From 79-D21 sp022839995 (GTDB taxonomy: Bacteria; Synergistota; Synergistia; Synergistales; 79-D21), in the NCBI GenBank assembly GCA_022839995.1, contig JALHIN010000006.1, positions 1 through 64,000 of the forward strand: a stretch of DNA of 64,000 bases, read 5' to 3'. Shown piece by piece: positions 8,136-17,526 of this stretch. The stretch's first letter is position 1, and each line of letters starts with the position of its first letter. Made by a program: the position numbers and the translations under genes. The notes beneath the pieces are model-generated. The model did no database searches. It was not told the origin of the DNA and saw nothing but the letters and a program-made list of their open reading frames with translations.

Positions 8136-8594
8136 ATGCGAATCTGTGAAGTGATGGACCGGGACCTGACGGCTCTTTCCGCCGACACGACTCTCGCGGA
8201 GGCCATCGAGATCTTGACGCGCCACCGGGTTTCCGGGCTGCCCGTGGTGGACGGCACGGGAAGGGTTGTCGGCTTCATCAGCGAGAAGGATATCGTGAAA
8301 GCGGCCCTGCCGGGGTACTTTGACTATTTGCAGGATCCCTCGTTTATCCCTGATTACGGCCAATTCCAGAAGAGACTGAAGAAAATCGGGAAGGATCCCG
8401 TGAGCAAGATCATGGCGAAAGAGGTCGTCAGTTTTTCGGAAGAGGATAGCGACTTCTACGTGGCCATTACCCTGATTCGCAATCACTTGAAGCGGGCGCC
8501 GGTTGTCCGGGAAGGGATCCTCGTGGGCGTGGTCAACCGGGCGGATCTCCTTGAACGGATCATGCTGGAGGAGGAACCGCCATCGTTTGCCTGA
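8136..8594 (+). CDS. Tandem CBS-domain protein
   Basis: A 152-residue protein made of two CBS domains: residues 1-60 (MRICEVMDRDLTALSADTTL, then VSGLPVVDGTGRVVGFIS) and about 85-148 (VSKIMAKEVVSF, then RAPVVREGILVGVVNRADLL). CBS pairs bind adenine nucleotides and usually regulate a partner. With no catalytic domain it probably acts as a nucleotide sensor, perhaps for the adjacent PfkB-like protein; that link is inferred only from the 15-base spacing. Confidence 0.9.
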   Translation: MRICEVMDRDLTALSADTTLAEAIEILTRHRVSGLPVVDGTGRVVGFISEKDIVKAALPGYFDYLQDPSFIPDYGQFQKRLKKIGKDPVSKIMAKEVVSFSEEDSDFYVAITLIRNHLKRAPVVREGILVGVVNRADLLERIMLEEEPPSFA

Positions 8595-9055
8595 CCCAAA
8601 AGCCTGCGCGCGGCTGCAGGATTCTTCTCGTTTGTACGGGAAATACGTGCCGAAGCCCAATGGCGGAAGCACTCCTAAGGAAGATGATGAAGGAGAGAGG
8701 ACTCCCGGGGGATGTCTCTTCCGCCGGGCTGTTTACCGTTGACGGTCTCCCCGCGACGCCCTTCGCCATCGAAGCGATGAAGGAATGGGGAATCGATCTC
8801 TCCGGGCATCGCAGCCGACAGCTGACCCGGCCGCTTGTCGAAGTGGCGGACCATGTGGTCGGCATGACTGCGGAACACGTGGAAGCCCTGCTCGCGCAGT
8901 TCCCTGAAGAGCATTCGCGCATCCGAGCCCTCGGACTTCCGGACATCCCGGACCCGTATGGCAAATCCCTGGAAATCTACCGAGGTGTCCGGGATCTCCT
9001 CAAGGAATGGAGCCACGGTCTCCTCGACATCCTTTTTGACTGTCCTGCCAGCTAG
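8582..9055 (+). CDS. Low-molecular-weight protein tyrosine phosphatase, non-canonical start
   Basis: About 150 residues. The phosphate-binding loop CTGNTCRS is encoded at 8633-8656 and the general acid Asp lies in DIPDPYG near the C-terminus, both diagnostic of the LMW-PTP/arsenate-reductase-like family. The loop is upstream of the first ATG (8660), so translation must begin earlier. Between the in-frame stop at 8552 and the loop there is no ATG, GTG or TTG. Candidates are ATC 8582, 7 bases after GGAGG of a GGAGGAGGAA site, and CTG 8591, which overlaps the CBS gene stop as CTGA. The start used here is the ATC; its choice is uncertain. Confidence 0.82.
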   Translation: MVCLTQKPARGCRILLVCTGNTCRSPMAEALLRKMMKERGLPGDVSSAGLFTVDGLPATPFAIEAMKEWGIDLSGHRSRQLTRPLVEVADHVVGMTAEHVEALLAQFPEEHSRIRALGLPDIPDPYGKSLEIYRGVRDLLKEWSHGLLDILFDCPAS

Positions 9056-9072
9056 GTTCAAAAGAACTTCTA

Positions 9073-9118
9073 GAAACGGCCGGCCGTTGCCTGATGGTAA
9101 AATGGTTTTGGCCGTTTC
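9073..9118 (+). other. Hairpin with internal palindrome in the gap before the M48 gene
   Basis: GAAACGGCC (9073-9081) can pair with GGCCGTTTC (9110-9118), and the same left arm is also part of a perfect 14-base palindrome, AACGGCCGGCCGTT (9075-9088). No T-run follows, so it is not a standard terminator. It may be an RNA structure or a protein-binding site; no function is assigned. Confidence 0.35.
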
Positions 9119-9172
9119 CCCTGTGGTTTCGAAGTCTGCCCCCTTCAGCAAAATGACCGGGAAGGAGATTCC

Positions 9173-10267
9173 TTGTTGAAAAGAAAAGCGTTCATCTTTC
9201 TGGTCCTGATCCTCATTCCCGCGCTTGTTCTTTCGCCCCGCAGGGCAATGGGCGCCCTCTCCAAGGAGGAGGAAAGGGAAATTGCCCTGGGGAAGAAGGT
9301 TTGCGAGCAGGTCGAGAAGAAATGGGAGCGGGTTGCAGATCCCGTTCCAGTGGCTCGGCTTCAGACGATCCTTCAAAGAATCCTCCCGGAGGCTCGAAAG
9401 CCTTTTCCATACGAAGTACGGCTCATCCGAGAAAAACAACCGAACGCTTTTTCGCTGCCCGGAGGCTTCATCTACTTTACGACCGGGATGCTGGATTTTG
9501 CGAAAAGCGACGCCGAACTGGCCGCGGTCATGGCGCATGAAATGATCCACGCGGAGCACCGCCACGGGATGATCCAGTCCGCACGGAACGAACGCCTGTC
9601 CCTGCTCGCTTTGGCGGTCGCCGTCGCAAGCAAAGGGGAAGCTGCTGCGATGATCATAGCGAACATCGCCCAGGTGGCGATCCTGAATGCATATAGCAGG
9701 GACCTCGAAAAAGACGCGGACCTGGGAGCCCTACGAATCCTCCAGGCATCGGGCTTTCCGGTTTCCGCCGCGGTGACCCTGATGGAAAGGCTGGCGGAAG
9801 AGCGGTTGAAACACCCCTACGTCGATCCCGGTGTTTTCATGGACCACCCGGACCTTCCCGAGAGAATCCTTTACATGGTCAAGTTCATCCGGGATTCCGG
9901 CTGGCCTTTAAACCGGAAGGAACCTCTTCACCTGCTGAGGGTTACCATCGAACCTCAAGGAGAACGGCTTGTGATGAGCCTGGACGGGAAAGCGGCCTGG
10001 CAGGGACCTTCGAGCGACAAGAGCCGGTCCCTGATGGAGAGAACCAAAAAAGGGCTTGATCGGTACTTCCAGATGGAACTGATGTCCAGCGAGATCGGAG
10101 TCGTGAGGGATGAAAAGGGCAGGGTCCTCCGGGTCGGCCAGGGGGCCATCGTACGAGAAAGCGACCTTCCGGCGGGAATGGATTCCCTGGATGTCTTTTC
10201 GGAAAACCTGAAAAAAGCCTTAATCGAAGCCCAGCGGGTCCATCCCATGGGACATTACCTCCTTTAG
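9173..10267 (+). CDS. M48-family zinc metalloprotease, secreted
   Basis: A 364-residue protease. The first 27 residues are a signal or anchor segment (KRK, then a long hydrophobic stretch). The zinc motif is H122-E123-MI-H126 in AHEMIHAEHRHG, and the downstream Glu is in SRDLEKDADLGAL. PNAFSLPGGFIYFTTGML is the usual M48 segment before the active site. Related proteins (BepA, LoiP) do quality control of outer-membrane proteins in the periplasm, which would fit a diderm host. The start is TTG 9173 or TTG 9176 behind AAGGAG. No TPR domain is present; the last 110 residues are unassigned. Confidence 0.88.
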   Translation: MLKRKAFIFLVLILIPALVLSPRRAMGALSKEEEREIALGKKVCEQVEKKWERVADPVPVARLQTILQRILPEARKPFPYEVRLIREKQPNAFSLPGGFIYFTTGMLDFAKSDAELAAVMAHEMIHAEHRHGMIQSARNERLSLLALAVAVASKGEAAAMIIANIAQVAILNAYSRDLEKDADLGALRILQASGFPVSAAVTLMERLAEERLKHPYVDPGVFMDHPDLPERILYMVKFIRDSGWPLNRKEPLHLLRVTIEPQGERLVMSLDGKAAWQGPSSDKSRSLMERTKKGLDRYFQMELMSSEIGVVRDEKGRVLRVGQGAIVRESDLPAGMDSLDVFSENLKKALIEAQRVHPMGHYLL

Positions 10268-10285
10268 GAAAGGAGCCAACCTGGG

Positions 10286-12073
10286 ATGATCGAGAAAGAA
10301 GCCTTCCCTTCGGCGGTTCGGTATGTTTCCATCTATCGGCGTTACCGACCCTTGCGATTCGAGGAGGTTGTCGGACAGGACCCGGCCGTCTCGGTTCTCA
10401 AGCGTTCCCTAGAAACCGGTAAGACCGTACACGCCTACCTGTTTTCCGGACCCAGGGGGTGCGGAAAAACATCCCTGGCGCGGATTCTCTCGAAGGCTCT
10501 CAATTGCCAGGATGGAACCCAAAAGGCAGAACCTTGCGGAATTTGCCCGAGCTGCCTGGCGATCACGGCGGGCGAAAGCCTGGATGTTGTAGAAATCGAC
10601 GGTGCTTCCAACCGGGGGATTGACGAGGTCAGGGAACTGAAGGCCCATGTCTCGCTTGCACCGTTTTCTTCCCGCCGGAAGATCTACATCATCGACGAAG
10701 TTCACATGCTCACCGAGCCGGCATTCAACGCCCTTCTAAAGACGCTCGAGGAACCCCCCGCCCATGCCGTTTTCATCCTAGCGACCACGGAACCCCAGAA
10801 GGTCCCGGTAACGATTCGTTCCCGGTGTCAGCACATCCCTTTCCGCAGGATTTCAGGAAGGGACATCGCAACGCGGTTGGCCCTGGTTTGCGAAAAGGAG
10901 GGGATACCCGCGGATGAGGCTGCCCTCTGGGAACTCGCAAGGCAGGCGGACGGGGCAATGCGTGATGCCCTGTCGCTCCTTGAGCAGGCGATCCCCGTCG
11001 GGGCGGGCTCCGTGACGCTGGATTCCGTCCGGGCTCTTTTGGGGGGCGGGAGCCGTTCCGAGATGGAGAGGTTCGTTGCTTCCTTCCGCTCAAGGCCCGA
11101 AAAAGCCGTCTCAGAACTCATGGACTCTCTGAGGAAGGGAACTTCCATGGAAAGGGTCCTGGAAAACCTGTTCCTCATCTTCCGGGACCTATGGATCCTG
11201 AAAGCGTGGGGAGAAACTGCCTTGGAGGGGCTGGAGCTCTCCCGGGAGGAGAGATCGTTCCTTCTCGGGGAAGTCGGTTTCTGGACGGCGGAGGGGCTTC
11301 GCGACTGCCTGGAGACTCTTTCCCGCATGATCGGCCGATCTCGGACGGGAATCCGGACCGATGTCCTGGCCGGGCTCCTTCTCGAGGGGCTTCTGCCGGC
11401 TGCCTCGGCTTCGTGTCCGAACGGGACCGGGGCAGAGATGCCGCTTCAGGAGAGGGAGCCTCATACCCCGAGGACAAGGATTTCCCAGCCTTCTCCTGCC
11501 GTCTTGGACCGGCAAAAGGAACCGGCCGGAAATACCGCGCCCGCAATGGATATCGATGCGGTACGCCGTTTCTGGCTGGGTCTACTGGAAAGCCGGGACC
11601 CGGAGGATCGGCAGATTTCCGCGGCTCTGGTCCCAGCTCGTGTTTTATCCGGGGAGAGCGGCATCGAGGTGTCCTTTTCCACCCGTGATCGCTTCTGCTT
11701 CGAGCTGATCCGGCTGGAACGAAACCTGAGGCGTTTCCATACCTTGAAGGAAAGTGCCCTGGGAGACCTGCCTTTCGCGTTCAACTGCGGAAAGGACCGG
11801 TTTTCCTGGAAAGAACCAGCGGTCAAGGAGGCTTCCCCATCAGGGGAAGACGGTTTGTTCCCCTGGCGACAGCGCAAAGCCCAGGCAGAAAAGCCGGAGA
11901 GGGGTGTTCGAACACCGGAAACCGGGACGAAAGTCGAAACTCCCCCGGAAGATCCTGCGATTTCACAGATCGACGAGATGCTCGGCTGGTTCGGCGGGGA
12001 AATCCTTCTGGTCAGAACGGACGACCAGGAAAGTGGGATAGCTGGATTTGACGAAGGGAGCGTGGGGGAATGA
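10286..12073 (+). CDS. dnaX: DNA polymerase III subunit gamma/tau
   Basis: A 595-residue clamp-loader ATPase. Walker A is GPRGCGKT (residues 55-62), the zinc cysteines are C74, C84, C87 and C90, Walker B is IIDEVHML (135-142), and sensor 1 is ATTEPQKVP with the SRC arginine finger region after it. Domain III follows to about residue 375, then a low-complexity linker and a C-terminal tau-like region. I saw no long A-run resembling the E. coli frameshift site, so a separate gamma form is not predicted. Its stop overlaps the dnaE start (ATGA). Confidence 0.96.
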   Translation: MIEKEAFPSAVRYVSIYRRYRPLRFEEVVGQDPAVSVLKRSLETGKTVHAYLFSGPRGCGKTSLARILSKALNCQDGTQKAEPCGICPSCLAITAGESLDVVEIDGASNRGIDEVRELKAHVSLAPFSSRRKIYIIDEVHMLTEPAFNALLKTLEEPPAHAVFILATTEPQKVPVTIRSRCQHIPFRRISGRDIATRLALVCEKEGIPADEAALWELARQADGAMRDALSLLEQAIPVGAGSVTLDSVRALLGGGSRSEMERFVASFRSRPEKAVSELMDSLRKGTSMERVLENLFLIFRDLWILKAWGETALEGLELSREERSFLLGEVGFWTAEGLRDCLETLSRMIGRSRTGIRTDVLAGLLLEGLLPAASASCPNGTGAEMPLQEREPHTPRTRISQPSPAVLDRQKEPAGNTAPAMDIDAVRRFWLGLLESRDPEDRQISAALVPARVLSGESGIEVSFSTRDRFCFELIRLERNLRRFHTLKESALGDLPFAFNCGKDRFSWKEPAVKEASPSGEDGLFPWRQRKAQAEKPERGVRTPETGTKVETPPEDPAISQIDEMLGWFGGEILLVRTDDQESGIAGFDEGSVGE

Positions 12074-15000
12074 AGGATCCTTTCGTTCACCTGCACGTTC
12101 ATAGCGAATACAGCCTTCTCGATGGGGCAATCCGCTGTTCGGAAATTGCCGCCAAAGCGGCTGAATGGGGCTCGCCTGCCGTTGCGCTGACTGACCATGG
12201 AGCCATGTACGGAGCGGTGGAATTTTACGAAAAATGCCACGCTTGCGGAGTCAAACCGCTGATTGGTTGTGAGGTTTATGTGGATCCGCTGGGGCATACC
12301 TGCCGGGACCGGAAGGGCGGAAATAACCACCTGATCCTCCTGGCCCGGGATCTTGAAGGATACCATAACCTGGTCAAGCTGGTTTCGATTGCCAATACCG
12401 ACGGTTTTTACTACAGACCGAGGATTGACCACGACCTCCTCGCCCGGTATTCCAAGGGCCTGATCGCTTCTTCCGCCTGCCTGGCCGGAGAAATCCCCTC
12501 CTTGATCCTCGAGGGGAACGAAGAGGGGGCAGCGGAGCGGGCAAGTCTCTACCAGGACATCCTGGGGAAAGGCAATTTCTATTTGGAGGTCATGCACAAC
12601 GCACTGGCGGAGCAGGCCCTCGTGAACAAGGCGATCGTCCGCATCGCCAAGAGAACGGGAATCCCCCTGGTGGCGACCAACGACGCCCATTACCTGAATG
12701 CCTCGGACGCCTCCTGGCACGACATCCTGCTTTGCGTCCAGACCAACGCCACAGTCAACGAACCTAACCGCTACCGGTTTGGCGCTTCCGATTTCTACCT
12801 TCGCTCCCCCGAGGAAATGTGGACGCTATTCGGGAGGGAACTGCCCGAGGCGCTGACGAATACCCTTGAAATTGCGGAAAAATGCGACGTCAAGCTCGAC
12901 TTCAACGTCTACCGGCTTCCCCGGTACGAGGTCCCGGAAGGGGAAACCCTTGAGAGTTACCTGGAGAAACTCGCCTGGGAAGGGCTGGATGAGCGAATGA
13001 ACGGGAATCCTCCCCAAGAATACCGGGAGAGGATGTCCTACGAGCTTGGAGTCATCAAGAAAATGGGCTTCGCCGGGTACTTTCTCGTGGTGTCCGATTT
13101 CATCCGGGCGGCCAAGTCCCGAGGCATCCCGGTAGGGCCCGGGCGGGGGTCGGCGGCAGGATCCCTTGCCGCATGGGCACTGAAGATCACCGAACTGGAT
13201 CCCATCCGCTACCAACTCCTCTTCGAGCGCTTCCTGAATCCTGAGCGGATCAGCATGCCCGACATCGACACGGACATCTCCGACAAGCGCAGGGACGAAG
13301 TTCTTGATTACGTCGTGCAGAAATACGGACGGAATCATGTCGCCCAGATCATCACCTTCGACCGGATGAAAAGCAAGGGAGCGATCCGCGATGTCGGACG
13401 GGCTTTAGGCATCCCCCTTGCGGATGTAAACCGGGTGGCAAAGAGCGTTCCGGACGGCGTTGGGAGCATTTCCGAGGCCCTGGAGGAGTCGCCGGACCTG
13501 TCTCTTTTCCAGAAGAAGGAACCCGCGATCAAGAACCTTCTTGAAGTGGCAGGAAAGATCGAGGGTCTCGCCCGCCACTGCTCCCAGCATGCCGCAGGGG
13601 TTGTGATCTCCCCCGTGGAAGTGACCGACCTGGTTCCCGTTCGGAAGATCGGGGAGGGCCAGGTGGTTACCCAGTTCGGCATGGAGGCCATCGAAAAACT
13701 CGGCCTGGTCAAAATGGATTTCCTGGGGCTGAGAACCCTTTCCATGATCGAGGACACGCTCGAAAACATCCGGTTGAACGGAAAGGACGTTCCTGACATC
13801 AACGCCCTTCCGCTGGATGATCCTTCGACCTTCTCACTCCTTCAGGCAGGCGACACCCTGGGTGTTTTCCAGCTTGAATCTCCCGGAATGAGGCAACTCC
13901 TGAAGAAGATCGTGCCGGATTCCTTCGAGGACCTCGTGGCGATTCTGGCCCTGTACCGCCCGGGTCCGCTCGAGAGTGGCATGGTGGACCAGTTCATCAA
14001 CTGCAAGCACGGCAGGTCCGAGGTTGTCTACCCGCACCCCCTGCTTGAACCCGTCTTGAAGGAAACCTACGGAGTGATCCTGTACCAGGAGCAGGTGATG
14101 CAGATCGCGGCGACGCTGGCGGGATTCTCCCTGGGGGAGGCGGATCTCCTCCGGAGGGCGATGGGTAAAAAGAAAATGGAAGTGATGGAGCAGCAGAGGA
14201 AAAAGTTCGTGGATGGCTGTCTCCGTAACGGTGTCGAGCGGGGCACGGCGGAATCCCTTTTCGATCTCATTCAGAAGTTCGCCGGTTACGGTTTCAACAA
14301 GTCCCACAGTGCGGCCTACGCGCTGATCAGTTATCAGACCGCCTACCTCAAGGCTCATTACAAGGCCGAATTTTTGGCAGCCTTTCTTTCAAGTCAGATC
14401 GGTTCCAGAATGGATGTCCTTGCGCGGTACGTCCGCGAGGTCAGAAATGCAGGGATACAGGTCCTGCCCCCGGATATCAACGAGTCTGGAGCCACCTTCT
14501 CTGCCGTGGGGCGGGTGATCCGCTTCGGTCTAAAGGCAGTCGCGAAAGCGGGTGAAACTGCCGTGGAGGCGATCCTGCAGGCCAGGCAAACGAAAGGAAC
14601 CTTCCAATCTCTCTGGGACTTCCTAAACAAGGTTGACCTGCGAATTGTCAACCGGAGCGTGGTCGAAAACCTCATCAAGGCGGGAGCGTTTTCCGCGATC
14701 CATCCGAACCGGAGGCAGCTGCTCGAGAACTTGCCGATCCTGATTGACCGCGTGCAGAAAAAACAGAGCGACGGGGCCCAGAGATCCCTGCTGACGCTGG
14801 TAGAGGAACTGCCCCGGGAAGAACCCGAGATGGAAGAGACGGAAGATTTTTCCGTTCTGGAAACGCTGGACCTGGAAAAGGAGGCCCTGGGACTTTTCAT
14901 TTCTGGGCATCCGCTGGAAAAAGAGGAAGAGAGGATTGCGAGGTTTTCGACCTGTCGGATCGCCGACTTGCGTTACTGGAAGGCTCCTGAAACCCAAGCA

Positions 15001-15477
15001 ACCGTCGGCGGCCTCCTAGTGGGCTTTAAGGAAAAAACCACAAAGCGCGGAGACCTGATGGGAATCCTCGAATTCGAAGATACGGAGGCCAGGCTTGAAG
15101 TGGTCTGCTTCCCGAAAACCTGGCCTGAGGTCAAGGCAATCCTGGATCCCGGAAAAGTCTTTTTTGCCCGGGGGAAGGTCCAGGATCGAGGCGGAATCAC
15201 GATGGTCGCCGAAGAGATCATCCCGTTGTCGGAGATCGAGGCCTGCCAGGAACCGTTCGTCAGAATTCGACTGAAGGGCACCGCAGGTGCGCTGCCCTTC
15301 AAGGCCATCTGCCGCGAATTGAAGGGGCACGCTGGCGCTTCTCCGGTGTTACTCGAATACCTGGGCGAGAATTCGGTGACGCTCATCCGGTTGAAGGATA
15401 TCCGGGTAAAGCCTGAACCATCCCTCGCGGAGCGCCTGACGGATCTCTCGGAGGGAGCACTGGAAGTCATCCTGTAA
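12070..15477 (+). CDS. dnaE: DNA polymerase III alpha subunit
   Basis: The 1135-residue replicative polymerase. The N-terminal PHP domain begins HLHVHSEYSLLDGA and runs to about residue 270. The palm has GPGRGSAAGS and the catalytic acidic motif PDIDTD (397-402). An HhH region lies around residue 830, and an OB-fold around 975-1065. DnaE1-type length and domain order are normal, with no intein. Overlap with dnaX by four bases couples polymerase and clamp-loader synthesis, a gene arrangement less common than separate loci. Confidence 0.97.
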   Translation: MKDPFVHLHVHSEYSLLDGAIRCSEIAAKAAEWGSPAVALTDHGAMYGAVEFYEKCHACGVKPLIGCEVYVDPLGHTCRDRKGGNNHLILLARDLEGYHNLVKLVSIANTDGFYYRPRIDHDLLARYSKGLIASSACLAGEIPSLILEGNEEGAAERASLYQDILGKGNFYLEVMHNALAEQALVNKAIVRIAKRTGIPLVATNDAHYLNASDASWHDILLCVQTNATVNEPNRYRFGASDFYLRSPEEMWTLFGRELPEALTNTLEIAEKCDVKLDFNVYRLPRYEVPEGETLESYLEKLAWEGLDERMNGNPPQEYRERMSYELGVIKKMGFAGYFLVVSDFIRAAKSRGIPVGPGRGSAAGSLAAWALKITELDPIRYQLLFERFLNPERISMPDIDTDISDKRRDEVLDYVVQKYGRNHVAQIITFDRMKSKGAIRDVGRALGIPLADVNRVAKSVPDGVGSISEALEESPDLSLFQKKEPAIKNLLEVAGKIEGLARHCSQHAAGVVISPVEVTDLVPVRKIGEGQVVTQFGMEAIEKLGLVKMDFLGLRTLSMIEDTLENIRLNGKDVPDINALPLDDPSTFSLLQAGDTLGVFQLESPGMRQLLKKIVPDSFEDLVAILALYRPGPLESGMVDQFINCKHGRSEVVYPHPLLEPVLKETYGVILYQEQVMQIAATLAGFSLGEADLLRRAMGKKKMEVMEQQRKKFVDGCLRNGVERGTAESLFDLIQKFAGYGFNKSHSAAYALISYQTAYLKAHYKAEFLAAFLSSQIGSRMDVLARYVREVRNAGIQVLPPDINESGATFSAVGRVIRFGLKAVAKAGETAVEAILQARQTKGTFQSLWDFLNKVDLRIVNRSVVENLIKAGAFSAIHPNRRQLLENLPILIDRVQKKQSDGAQRSLLTLVEELPREEPEMEETEDFSVLETLDLEKEALGLFISGHPLEKEEERIARFSTCRIADLRYWKAPETQATVGGLLVGFKEKTTKRGDLMGILEFEDTEARLEVVCFPKTWPEVKAILDPGKVFFARGKVQDRGGITMVAEEIIPLSEIEACQEPFVRIRLKGTAGALPFKAICRELKGHAGASPVLLEYLGENSVTLIRLKDIRVKPEPSLAERLTDLSEGALEVIL

Positions 15478-15501
15478 TTCCTCGAAACGGAGGGAAATCC
15501 A

Positions 15502-15762
15502 ATGCGAGAAGAAGCGGGAGAAGTCAAGTCCGTCCTGAGCGACTACCTTGTCATCAAGGCCCTCGAGAATGGAGTCACGGTGATCGGGCTCACGAGGGGG
15601 CAGGAGACCAAGTTCAGCCATACCGAGAAACTCGATGCAGGGGAGGTCTGGATTTCCCAGTTCACGGAGCACACTTCGGCGATGAAAATCAGGGGAGCCG
15701 CTGAAATCTACACCAAGCACGGCAGAATCCTTTGCGGGAGGTTGCAGGATGAAAAAGGTTAA
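15502..15762 (+). CDS. mtrB: trp RNA-binding attenuation protein (TRAP)
   Basis: An 86-residue homologue of Bacillus MtrB, which forms an 11-subunit ring that binds tryptophan and wraps RNA carrying (G/U)AG repeats to attenuate trp genes. Conservation is high: VIKALENGV, VIGLTRG, TKFSHTEKLDAGE and QFTEHTSAMKIRG. By alignment, the RNA-binding triad K37, K56, R58 of Bacillus is K43, K62, R64 here, and F38, E42 and D45 are also kept. Tryptophan-pocket residues T31, Q53 and T55 are present. The protein has about six extra N-terminal and some extra C-terminal residues. It overlaps pyk by 14 bases. No trp gene is in the window. Confidence 0.93.
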   Translation: MREEAGEVKSVLSDYLVIKALENGVTVIGLTRGQETKFSHTEKLDAGEVWISQFTEHTSAMKIRGAAEIYTKHGRILCGRLQDEKG

Positions 15763-17506
15763 GATTGTCTGTACGCTGGGCCCTGCCTGTCGATCCAGGG
15801 AAACGCTTGCCGGTATGGTCAGGGCAGGGATGAATGTTGCCCGGTTGAACTTCAGCCACGGATCGTACGAAAGCCACGGGGAGAATGTCGAAAACATCCG
15901 GGCGGTGGAGAAGCAGCTTGGAATCCCGATCGCAACGATTCTCGACACGAAAGGGCCGGAAATCCGAACGGGCAAACTGTTTAACGGCCTCTCCGTCAAC
16001 CTTGTCCGGGGACAGGTCTTCCGGTTTGTCGCCCATGACGTGATGGGGACAGAGAACCAGGTTTCGATCAGCCATCCGCAGGTTTGCAGGGAACTCAACC
16101 CCGGCCAGGATGTCTTCATCGACGACGGTAGCCTGCACTTGAAAGTCCTCCAGGCGGGCGACACGGAGCTTTTGATGGAAGTCCTCGTCGGTGGGGAACT
16201 GGGGGAACAGAAGGGAGTCAGTTTCCCCGGAGCGAAGCTGAAAATCCCCACTTTGACCGGAAAAGACCGTGAAGATATCCGCTGGGGACTCGATCACGGG
16301 CTTGATTATATCGCCGTCTCCTTTGTCCGCAGCCGGGACGACATCATGGAGGTCCGACGGGTCATGGAGGAGATGGGCGGAGCGATGAAGATCATCGCGA
16401 AGATCGAGACAAGCGAAGCCGTTTCAGCGCTGGAAGAGATCGTCGAGGTCGTCGATGGCTTAATGGTTGCGAGGGGAGACCTTGGGGTGGAACTCCCCGC
16501 CGAAGAAGTTCCGCTGATCCAGAAGCGCATGATTGACCTGGGCCGGTCTCAAGGGAAGCCGGTCATCGTCGCCACACAGATGCTTGACTCGATGATCCGG
16601 AACCCGAGGCCGACAAGGGCAGAAGTGAATGACGTCGCGAACGCGGTTCTGGACGGAGCGGACGCGGTGATGTTGTCCGGCGAAACGGCGAAAGGCGCAT
16701 ACCCTGTCCAGGCCGTGGAAACGATGGCTCGCATCATCGCAAGAACGGAGAAGGAAATTCGTGTCTGGCAAAGGCCTTCGTCACTTCCCCAGGTGGCCTC
16801 CCAGACGGTTCCTGATGCCGTAAGCCATGCGGCCGTGACGATCGCCGAACAGATGCAGGCGAAGGTGATCCTGTCCCTGACCCAAAGCGGCAGCACGGCA
16901 AGAATGGTCAGCAAGTACAGGCCCGGCTGTCCGATAGCGGGTGTAACGGCGGATCGCAGGACATGGAGAGAGCTCGCGCTTGTGTGGGGGGTCGTTCCGA
17001 TCCTGACCGGGAAGACCCATGCAGAGGAACGGGAAATGGTGGAGTCGGGCCTTATGGCCACCCTGGCGGAAGGGATGGCCTCCGAAGGGGATATCGTTGT
17101 CGTCACGTCCGGTATGCCGACCGGTATTGCCGGCACGACCGATATGGTCAGGGTGCACACGGTCGGCAGGATTGTCGTGAAGGGCATTTCCCTGGTTCGA
17201 AAGGAAGCCTATGGCCCAGTGGTCAAGGGAACTACCGCTGCCGAGGCCAGGAGCAAGATGCGCCCAGGAGCCGTTCTTGTGGCAAGGCAGACGGACCGGG
17301 AATATGTGGATGTCATTCGAATGGCCTCGGCGATCATCTGCGAGGAAGGTGGGCTCACGAGCCATGCCGCTATCCTCGCCCTGGAGATGGGCATCCCCTG
17401 CGTCGTTTCTGCAACGGATGCCCTGAAGCTCCTCGAAGACGGGATGTTGGTCACCGTGGACGGTTCTCGTGGCCTGGTCTATCACGGCAAGGTAACCGTG
17501 AGATAA
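15749..17506 (+). CDS. pyk: Pyruvate kinase with C-terminal PEP-utilising domain
   Basis: A 585-residue glycolytic enzyme converting PEP and ADP to pyruvate and ATP. The catalytic barrel starts KVKIVCTLGPACRSRETL and includes NFSHGSYE, ILDTKGPEIRTG and the MVARGDLGVELP segment. Residues after about 475 form the extra C-terminal swivelling domain with GGLTSHAAILALEMGIP, as in Bacillus enzymes; the THS-type His there resembles the phosphohistidine loop. The ribosome site lies inside mtrB, so the two genes are translationally linked. Confidence 0.97.
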   Translation: MKKVKIVCTLGPACRSRETLAGMVRAGMNVARLNFSHGSYESHGENVENIRAVEKQLGIPIATILDTKGPEIRTGKLFNGLSVNLVRGQVFRFVAHDVMGTENQVSISHPQVCRELNPGQDVFIDDGSLHLKVLQAGDTELLMEVLVGGELGEQKGVSFPGAKLKIPTLTGKDREDIRWGLDHGLDYIAVSFVRSRDDIMEVRRVMEEMGGAMKIIAKIETSEAVSALEEIVEVVDGLMVARGDLGVELPAEEVPLIQKRMIDLGRSQGKPVIVATQMLDSMIRNPRPTRAEVNDVANAVLDGADAVMLSGETAKGAYPVQAVETMARIIARTEKEIRVWQRPSSLPQVASQTVPDAVSHAAVTIAEQMQAKVILSLTQSGSTARMVSKYRPGCPIAGVTADRRTWRELALVWGVVPILTGKTHAEEREMVESGLMATLAEGMASEGDIVVVTSGMPTGIAGTTDMVRVHTVGRIVVKGISLVRKEAYGPVVKGTTAAEARSKMRPGAVLVARQTDREYVDVIRMASAIICEEGGLTSHAAILALEMGIPCVVSATDALKLLEDGMLVTVDGSRGLVYHGKVTVR

Positions 17507-17526
17507 AGGTAGGCAAGAGAGGGAAA

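Noticed and set aside
10885..10910. Possible dnaX frameshift site (AAAAGGAGG)
   Set aside because: The A-run has only four bases and lacks the heptamer and downstream stem-loop seen in frameshifting dnaX genes.
17498..17526. A cluster of GAG/AAG/TAG triplets between pyk and the Nudix gene that might be a TRAP target
   Set aside because: Only about five triplets with irregular 0-3 base spacing; known TRAP sites have around nine to eleven with 2-3 base spacing.
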